Shown here: piece by piece, positions 1 through 7,000 of the stretch
Layout of the letters: each line of letters begins with the position of its first letter
Numbering within the stretch: position 1 is the first letter of the stretch
Notes under the pieces: generated by a model
What the model was told of the DNA's origin: nothing
The model's database searches: none
The model's input: the letters and a program-made list of their open reading frames with translations, nothing else
NCBI GenBank assembly: GCA_900128585.1
Contig: LT642827.1
Span: 1-10,351, forward strand
Origin: Stramenopiles sp. TOSAG23-3
Taxonomy: Eukaryota > Sar
Direction: 5' to 3'
DNA: 10,351 nucleotides
Program-made: the position numbers and the translations under genes

Positions 1-3000
1 ATGGAGGGCTTCTCTGACAAAGTTCTAGACCAAGGCTACCGTGCGAAGCGTGAAAGCATGTACCGCTTTGGGTTTGCGGCCCGACGGAACATTCGACCTC
101 ACGTCAGCCAGCCACTTGCGCACGTTGAACAATACCAGAACGTGTCGATGCAACGTGATGTTGGAGACCAATCGTTCCCGTTTAAAGACATCGTAGCGTT
201 TGAGCGGGACAATGCGTACGTGTATGGGGCGTCTTGCGCCGTTCTGCCGTCGAGCAAGTTCAAAGCGTATCCGGAGACATTTTCTCTTTATTTTGAGATT
301 TCGTTCTCGGAAGATTTCTTGCGGAAGAAAAATCCGTCCGCCAAGACCATTATGCGCGCAGGGATCAGCTTTGACTCGGACTGGAAGGCACTGACGGACA
401 CAGAGTTAATTGGGGAACTGGAGTACGAAGACAACGACTTTAGTAAGGGACAGCTGTGGTACAAAGCTTACAAGCACAAGGGCGTTCACCCGGCAGACTT
501 CAAGGGCACAGGGTTTGTCTTGCCAAGCGATATAACCGCCAAAGATGTCGTTGGATGTGGCTGGAACTGCACCACCAGGGAAATGTTCTTGTCGTTGAAC
601 GGTAAAATCATTGAAACCGCGGCGCTTGCTATTTCAGACAAGTGCGGTGTTCGACCGGGGTTCAGTTGCAACGTATCGTCAAGGCAGTACATCGGATCAT
701 CCGAACAGAGTTATGTTCGAGTGAATTTTGGTCAGCAGCCGTACGTGTTTGTTCCGGCGTGGGTGGAAAAACTAAAACGCACGCGTATTCTCTCGGAAAC
801 CCCTGCATTGGGCCAAACCGCTCGGATTCGGGGAAGCGGAAATGTTGCCGGCAGCTGCTTTGGGAACAGCTCAGGAATAGTTGATTGGGTGTTTGCAGTT
901 GAAAAACAAGGCAAGATCCCCTCTGGTACCCAGTGTCAGACTGCCACGGGGGCCTCGATTTTGCTGGCTGCCCAAAACGATGATGTTGCGGAAGTGGAGA
1001 AGCTATTAAAAGAAAAGAAAGATTTGATTTTTGCGAAAGACACAACTCTGAAAAACCATATTGCAAACATTGCGGTGAAAGATGCGAATGCGTTTGTAGA
1101 GCAGCAAATAGGCCTAGTAGACGGCGGCTCGGTAGTTAAATGCAGTGGTCGCAACATATTTCATTTTGCCGCACTTTCTGGGAGGACAGAAGTTTTGAAA
1201 TTTTTGCTGCGGTACCGAATTCCCGGGTTGGTGGGCGACGAGGCGTACGGACACAATGACCTTCTCTTTCAAGGAGATTCAGAATTGTGTACCCCCTTGC
1301 ATTTGGCCGCTCGGTGTGACAACCTTGCTGCCTTGCGGACTATTCGTGAGTATATGGTAGGGAAGGAGAGCAAAGCGTTCATGAGAGATAGTGAGGCGAG
1401 GAAACCAACCGCGGGACGAGTCCGGGAAAGCAAGCGCGCCCGTTCATCCGCGCGCGAGAGGATAGCCCTCCTTCGAAAATCGTCGCCAGCGCGTTGGTCT
1501 CCGACCCTGGCAAATGCTCTGCAAGCAAGGTCTCACGGGGGAATGAATGTCATGCACCATGCCCTTAGCGCCCTTTCCGTTCGCTGCGCCTTGTGGACAC
1601 TGAAGCAATTCCCGGAGCTTCTGGGCCGTCGCAGCCATGGCAAGAGGACTGCTTCCCTGAAGAGACGGTGGGCAGCGAGCGGCGGAGCTCCAATCCACTA
1701 CGCCTGCAATGCTATGCTGGGCATACTCCCTTTTGGCACCCCACGAGCGAATGCGATCAATTACCAAAGGCTAGACGCGTCTCTGACTTTGCGCAGGGAC
1801 GTAGCCATTTCCATGATGTGGAAGATGGCCCACATGTCAGACAAAGCTTCCATCGTGGCCGACTCTTTCGACCGAACGGCGCACGGCCTTCTCCAAGCGA
1901 TGTTGAAGGAATTGAAGCGTGCGCCTTCAAGCGGGTCGGTGTCTTCGTACATTTTGCCATCCATGTCCGATTCAGCACATGGAATCAAAGTTGCATGCAC
2001 TCGCAGCCGAGATATGCTCAAAGCCATTTACGACCGTAGCATTGAGGAAAAGTGGGAGAAGGTGTTTCACAACCCGCACGATGCGGCAAACGATGCCCTA
2101 GCGCAAGCAAACCGGGAAGAAGCAGAGCTAAAAGAGATTGAAGAAAGGATGCTGGCTGAAAAAAAGCGCAAAAAACTTGCAATTGCCCAAGCCAATAAGC
2201 TAAAGGTAGCTGCGATGACAGAGAGAGTTCGCCTGGCCAAGCAGAGGAAACAGCTGGCCCAGGAAGTAGAAGAAGAGAGGAAAGCGCTGTATGAAATGGA
2301 GCGTCAAGCCAGGTATAAAAAGGAAGCCCTTGTCGCCGAGGCAGTGGCGGACGCCAAAGCCGTTCCAAAGCAGAAAGTGAAAAAGAAGAAAGCGGGTGGC
2401 AAAAAGAACAAGAAAAAGAAAAGGAAACGTTTGAAACGATCGTCAAAAAAGCCGGAGGACGACATTGATGCGCTACTGAATGCTGCGATGAAAGAGAAAG
2501 CCCCCGTCGTGGCCGAAACGAACGATGTGATCGAAAACGAAGAAGAAGTGGAGGAGGAAGCTGATGATGTCGGTGCATTGTTCGGGGCTGGCGGCGGCGA
2601 TGAAAGTGCACCCCCCGTGGATAGTGTCGAACAGGGGAAAATCCTGAAGCCACAGGTACCAAACGTGTCCATCTCTCCACGCAACAAAAACGGAATTGGG
2701 AGCCTATCATCTAGCGGGGGAAAGTTTTCAGTTCATGACGTTAATTCCGATGAGATTTTTGCAATCAACGAAAACGCTGATCCTGTGAACCGGGCCGCAC
2801 CAAACGACACTCCGCGACGAAAATGGAAGGCGAAGGAACCGAAGAACCCGTTTGTTGCCAAATGCCCAGAGGACTTGAAGCATTTAACGACGGATGAGCT
2901 AAATCGTCTTCTCAACCAGCTGTTGGTAAACGAAGATATTGTGAATCAGGCGAGGCGCCTTACAACAACAATGAATTCTTTGGGTACTGACAACTTTGGC

Positions 3001-3504
3001 CTCTGCATTGATGCCCTTGATCATGCCTACGATAGCCTGAAAGCTGCGAAATGCTTGCCGACGGTTCTTGAAACCGAGATTATGAAAGCAGAACGATTGG
3101 AGAAAAAGGAAGCCCCCTTTCTTTCCGAATCCTGGAGCCATGAGTACACGAAACTGATCGAGAACAAGACATTCGAAATCCCAGACCGGGTACTTGTACG
3201 CTCGAAATACCTCGAGCAGTCCCGGAAGTTTGAGGTCGAGACGCAGCGGTTGGTCTCCAAGTTATCCATGTACAGTGCAAAAGTCGAGCCGTCGCAGGTG
3301 AGCAAAACCATGCTAGGGTTTGCTCCAACCAAAAGTGCCCCCATGAAAAGCCCCATTCAAATTGCCGAAGAAAATAAAAGCAAGACGCTTGCAGTGGAAT
3401 TGGGCATAAAGAAACAACGAGAAGACCACATAAAAGCTTGTCTATCCAAAACTCAAGGTATGAAAAACTGGGCCGAACGAATACGTTCTATGCGAAACGA
3501 GTGA
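1..3504 (+). CDS. SPRY / ankyrin-like / coiled-coil protein (5' end not verifiable)
   Basis: This 1167-residue frame is uninterrupted and ends in TGA. Residues about 65-250 read as a SPRY domain, with a DVVGCGWN strand (182-189), an REMFLSLNG segment and a closing VNFGQQP (241-247), all hallmarks of that protein-interaction fold. Residues about 317-600 contain ankyrin-like helical repeats, clearest at 321-336, 384-403 (FHFAALSGRTEVLKFLL), 430-446 (TPLHLAAR) and 561-570 (APIHYAC). An Arg/Ser-rich insert lies at about 467-497. Residues about 697-790 are rich in Glu, Lys, Ala and Arg and look like a long coiled coil. A strongly basic Lys tract (792-817) could act as a nuclear or nucleolar targeting signal, and an acidic stretch follows at 845-856. 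The C-terminal third has helical segments (about 945-1050) of no family I recognise. SPRY plus ankyrin suggests a scaffold or substrate adaptor, but the function is inferred only. The frame opens with ATG at base 1, so an upstream exon or an earlier start cannot be excluded. Confidence 0.85.
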   Translation: MEGFSDKVLDQGYRAKRESMYRFGFAARRNIRPHVSQPLAHVEQYQNVSMQRDVGDQSFPFKDIVAFERDNAYVYGASCAVLPSSKFKAYPETFSLYFEISFSEDFLRKKNPSAKTIMRAGISFDSDWKALTDTELIGELEYEDNDFSKGQLWYKAYKHKGVHPADFKGTGFVLPSDITAKDVVGCGWNCTTREMFLSLNGKIIETAALAISDKCGVRPGFSCNVSSRQYIGSSEQSYVRVNFGQQPYVFVPAWVEKLKRTRILSETPALGQTARIRGSGNVAGSCFGNSSGIVDWVFAVEKQGKIPSGTQCQTATGASILLAAQNDDVAEVEKLLKEKKDLIFAKDTTLKNHIANIAVKDANAFVEQQIGLVDGGSVVKCSGRNIFHFAALSGRTEVLKFLLRYRIPGLVGDEAYGHNDLLFQGDSELCTPLHLAARCDNLAALRTIREYMVGKESKAFMRDSEARKPTAGRVRESKRARSSARERIALLRKSSPARWSPTLANALQARSHGGMNVMHHALSALSVRCALWTLKQFPELLGRRSHGKRTASLKRRWAASGGAPIHYACNAMLGILPFGTPRANAINYQRLDASLTLRRDVAISMMWKMAHMSDKASIVADSFDRTAHGLLQAMLKELKRAPSSGSVSSYILPSMSDSAHGIKVACTRSRDMLKAIYDRSIEEKWEKVFHNPHDAANDALAQANREEAELKEIEERMLAEKKRKKLAIAQANKLKVAAMTERVRLAKQRKQLAQEVEEERKALYEMERQARYKKEALVAEAVADAKAVPKQKVKKKKAGGKKNKKKKRKRLKRSSKKPEDDIDALLNAAMKEKAPVVAETNDVIENEEEVEEEADDVGALFGAGGGDESAPPVDSVEQGKILKPQVPNVSISPRNKNGIGSLSSSGGKFSVHDVNSDEIFAINENADPVNRAAPNDTPRRKWKAKEPKNPFVAKCPEDLKHLTTDELNRLLNQLLVNEDIVNQARRLTTTMNSLGTDNFGLCIDALDHAYDSLKAAKCLPTVLETEIMKAERLEKKEAPFLSESWSHEYTKLIENKTFEIPDRVLVRSKYLEQSRKFEVETQRLVSKLSMYSAKVEPSQVSKTMLGFAPTKSAPMKSPIQIAEENKSKTLAVELGIKKQREDHIKACLSKTQGMKNWAERIRSMRNE

Positions 3505-3753
3505 GTAAGAAAGAATGAAAAAAAGGAAAGATTAAAAAATATATTGTTTTTATACTTGTTGTATTGTTATATAATATTTCCTATCTAAATTGTTAGACGA
3601 CTATCACTACTTTCCCGCATTCATCTAACTTTCCTCTTCTTCTGAATTATCTTCTACGAGGAGGATCTTTTCCGCCCGCCTTTTTTTCCAAAAAAAAAAT
3701 AATTAATATTCGGTCTATAGTCTAATAATTAAATTATATTTTAATTTTTTTGT

Positions 3754-3800
3754 GTTGTTGTTGTTGTTGTTTGTTGTGGTCTTTCTTTCTTTCTTTTTTT
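3754..3800. repeat. GTT and CTTT microsatellites
   Basis: A (GTT)n run of about five to six units occupies 3754-3770. A slightly degenerate TTG/TGG stretch follows, then (CTTT)3 and a T-rich run at about 3781-3800. These are ordinary simple repeats in intergenic DNA, with no sign of coding. Confidence 0.85.
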
Positions 3801-3986
3801 TGTGGTGTATTATTATTTCAAAACACCCTTTTTATTATGGTGGTAATTTGATTGAAACTTAAACAAATAATTACATCTATACAAGAAACAATAAAAATCA
3901 GTCAGAGAACAGAAACGAGATACATTGCGCACGGTTTTTTCATTGCTCCACTAAAGCCTGTTCTTTTAAACCGTTCAAACCGGTGA

Positions 3987-4010
3987 ATGACTTTCGTATT
4001 TTCTCGCTGA
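3987..4010 (+). other. Short upstream reading frame before the 1727-residue protein
   Basis: An ATG at 3987 opens a seven-codon frame ending at TGA 4008-4010, 41 bases before the main ATG. The base at -3 is T, a weak initiation context. It matters only if the transcript starts upstream of 3987, which cannot be seen here. Confidence 0.3.
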
Positions 4011-4051
4011 TTTTCTCATAGCACTATTCGTACACGTACATTAACACACTG

Positions 4052-7000
4052 ATGTCCTCCGGTTCGTCGCAGCGGAGTTCGTCGAGGAGGAAGCGGCCTG
4101 CGAACGAGACTGATTTTTCCAAGAAAACTGTCGCCGACGATGTCGTGGGGAAAGACGTTGTTGGGGCGTATTACGAAAAAAAGTTTGTGGGCTACGGGAC
4201 TTGGACAGCTCGTGTGCAGAGTTACGACGCCGTGAGTGACCGGTACACATGTAAGTATGTGGATGGATACACCGAGTTACTTTCGCGCACTCAACTGAGC
4301 AAATACGGTCTATTTGTTTCTACTGACGGGAATACAGTATTGGATCCGGACACAAATCCAGACGAACATCCCATGCTATACGTACGGAAACGAGCACGCA
4401 CGGAATCTCCCCCGGCTGAAGCTGGCCAATTGGGTTCAGCGTATTCGTATATGGTGTGTGGGAAGACAATAGAAGTAGGCACTACGTATCAAGTGAAGAG
4501 TGAAGACTCAGAGTGGGTGACGGGGACCGTTATTAGCGTTTGCGTGGGCGGAGAAACGACCGTAAGCTATGACCACCATTACCCAGTATCGACTTTTTCG
4601 CGGCAAGAGCTTACAAAAGACGTCAAGCGCTACTTGCAGTCGGGTGAACTGCGCTGGGGAGATGGTCAAGGTTCCACGAACCCCACGGACGAAGGTGTTA
4701 GCACCCGCCAGCGAACCCTCCGACCGGCTGCAAACGAAGTCTTGGTATCTGACAGCGACGAAGAGGAGAGCGAACCCCCACAAACGGTGGCTTTATCAGG
4801 AGGAGATGCCGGAGATGCTATTGTCATCCTTGATTCGGAAGCCAGTGACAATGAAGAAGCGAGCGGCAAGGACGTAATAAGCCAGCCTCCTGTCACTCCC
4901 ACAGCCCCAGTTACCAAAACGAGAAATGTGGTGCTGCCGGACGGCAAAGTGCGAGTGAAACCCGAGCCGTTGCCTTTTGGAATGGCGGATTGTCCTCCAG
5001 ACGTTACAGAACTCACGAAAGATCAATTTTACGGTACTCTTTCCGATGGACCGATTCAGGAAGCTGCAGGGGCCACTGGTGACCAGGACAAGGACCAGGA
5101 CAAGGACCTAGTGTTTTTATCAACCACTGACGAGTCCTCTGTAGCAAACCTGCCCCACGGTCGCACAGAATGCTTTCAGCACAAGTTCCTCTATGTTTCC
5201 AAGCTACGTATGGATAAACGTAGGAAACAGAATAAGAATTTCTGCCCGTCGTGCTATTGTTTGGTTTGTGAAGTTCCGGCGAAGGACTGCTCGCATTGGG
5301 ACCGAGGACAATATGGGGGGCATTGCATGGCGAACTTAAAGGGAGGACTTGCAGCCTACTGGAAGCAGCAAAAGCGGGTGTTTTCAAACACCTTGTTACG
5401 GGCCTTGGGAACACTTCCCGCGTCCACGCTGGCTGTGTACGAAGACGCGCACGAAGACACCAGGTCGTGCTTTCGCAGATACTACGAGGGTAGGCGAGAG
5501 TACGACGATGACGAGTTCTATGGCTCGTATGAAAGAATGATGGGGTATGGCGGTTCGTATAGGATAACACACAGGTTCTCCGCGGTTAAAGAGACAACTG
5601 ATCGACTTCTAAAGACAGCGGCCTTGCTCCTTGGAAAATCATCGCAGAGCGAGAAGGTTAAGGGCGTCTGTTTGCTCGATGCTGTAACCGAGATATTGTG
5701 CCGCGAATCATGGAGTCCCCAAAACAGTGACGTCATGTGCGCGTCTGACGAATGGGATCCTGAAGCGGAATCGAAATTCTCCAAACTTGTGCACCGCGTG
5801 GGAATGCAGTGGTTCCGTATTGTGTGTCCAGATTCTAAGCCTGCAAATAAGGAAAAGGAAACCAAAAAGCGAAAGATTGATGTGCGTGTGCTACAGGGCA
5901 TGGCAGAAGGGCGTTGTAATAGCCTTGTTTGTGAAAAGACAGGCAGAACAGTTCTCGCCCATGAGTGGTATTTCATAGGCGTGTGCTCGTATGCTGCGTC
6001 CCGAGATCAGTTGGACGAGAAGTATGCCGGAAAAACCCAAAGACATTTGAGGTGTCCGAATTGTCCTACAGACTATCCTGGCCATAGCAAATACCAGTAC
6101 AAAAAAAGTCCATGGATGAAAGAACCACATCTACCTAGTCCCGAGAAATACGCGCAAGAGCTTCTACAGAGGTTAGAGCGCAGGGGCGATGTCGAATTTG
6201 CTGAAAAACGCTCTATTCACGTGTCTCTCCCGAAAACGTTTCTCTCCCCCATTGCTGCCCGGTTGAAGGCCCTGGCCAGCGTTTCGTCGTCCTCGTACGC
6301 ACGTCAAATGCTCAAAACTATGATCGGGTTTTCAGCAACTGGGTGGAAGCACGGAAGCATTAACGCGATAGAGGCGGGAACCTTTATGCCGTATAAAGGG
6401 TGTTTGGATTCTAGTGAAGCCCGGGCGTCTTTTGGATTTCGCATTGATATGGCGCTTGAAAATGGTAATGTTCAGCTTGCGTGCCGTTTGATGCTCGCAT
6501 CTCCGAACAAAATGGTACTGTCTCGTTTGGTTTCCGGCCCTGTTACACAACAATTAAGAAATCCTCCGTTTCAGTTTTCAAGCCAACGAATCGTTGACTT
6601 GGCGATGTATTCCCCACACGTTACATACAAAGACATGTGTTATTTGGCGGAAAATGTCGACAGAGATTTTGCCGTCACCAAAGGTACTCCACAAATGATA
6701 TGGTGCCTTTTTCTACGTACACTTATCGGCGAAGGTGGAAACAAGGATGCAGAAGTTAGCGTGTCGACGAAGGAACTGTCCTTTGACGTTGGGGGTCGTC
6801 TGGGTATAACCATAGGTCCAGGACCTCTCGGCCGCATTTACGTTGTATCCATAGACCCATCGTTTGTAGAGAAAAACAAAGCTCTGGGGGCTATGAAAGT
6901 AGGGGATATGATTGTCTCTGTGAATGGGTCGTTCGGCAGCATTGGAGATATTTTGACAGATCCTACGATAGAGAAAAGTGCCCTTGCCAAGGCAACAGAA

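Larger units (their letters stand above)
3505..4051. other. AT-rich intergenic spacer
   Basis: This 547-base spacer lies between two tandem plus-strand genes and should hold the 3' UTR of the first and the promoter and 5' leader of the second. It is AT-rich and low in complexity. It contains a T7-CC-A10 block (3681-3699), a GTT microsatellite and a CTTT/T-run. An AATAAA hexamer at 3890-3895 is 386 bases past the first gene's stop, which is rather far for its polyadenylation signal. I found no clear TATA box, tRNA-like fold or convincing additional reading frame. From about 3900 the composition becomes more balanced, consistent with a 5' leader. Confidence 0.7.

Noticed and set aside
1444-2710. 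Long reading frames on the minus strand opposite the first gene (for example 2018-2710)
   Set aside because: They mirror the coding strand's biased Lys/Glu/Ala-rich and Arg-rich codons. The translations are low-complexity Ser/Phe/Leu or Pro/Arg/His strings with no domain. They are shadows of the real gene.
3681-3699. T7-CC-A10 block as a hairpin or terminator
   Set aside because: A two-base loop cannot close a stable hairpin without opening the ends, the stem is pure A-T, and the context is eukaryotic. It is best read as homopolymer low complexity.
3890-3895. AATAAA as the polyadenylation signal of the first gene
   Set aside because: It is 386 bases after the stop codon and only 157 bases before the next start codon, in AT-rich DNA where the hexamer is expected by chance.
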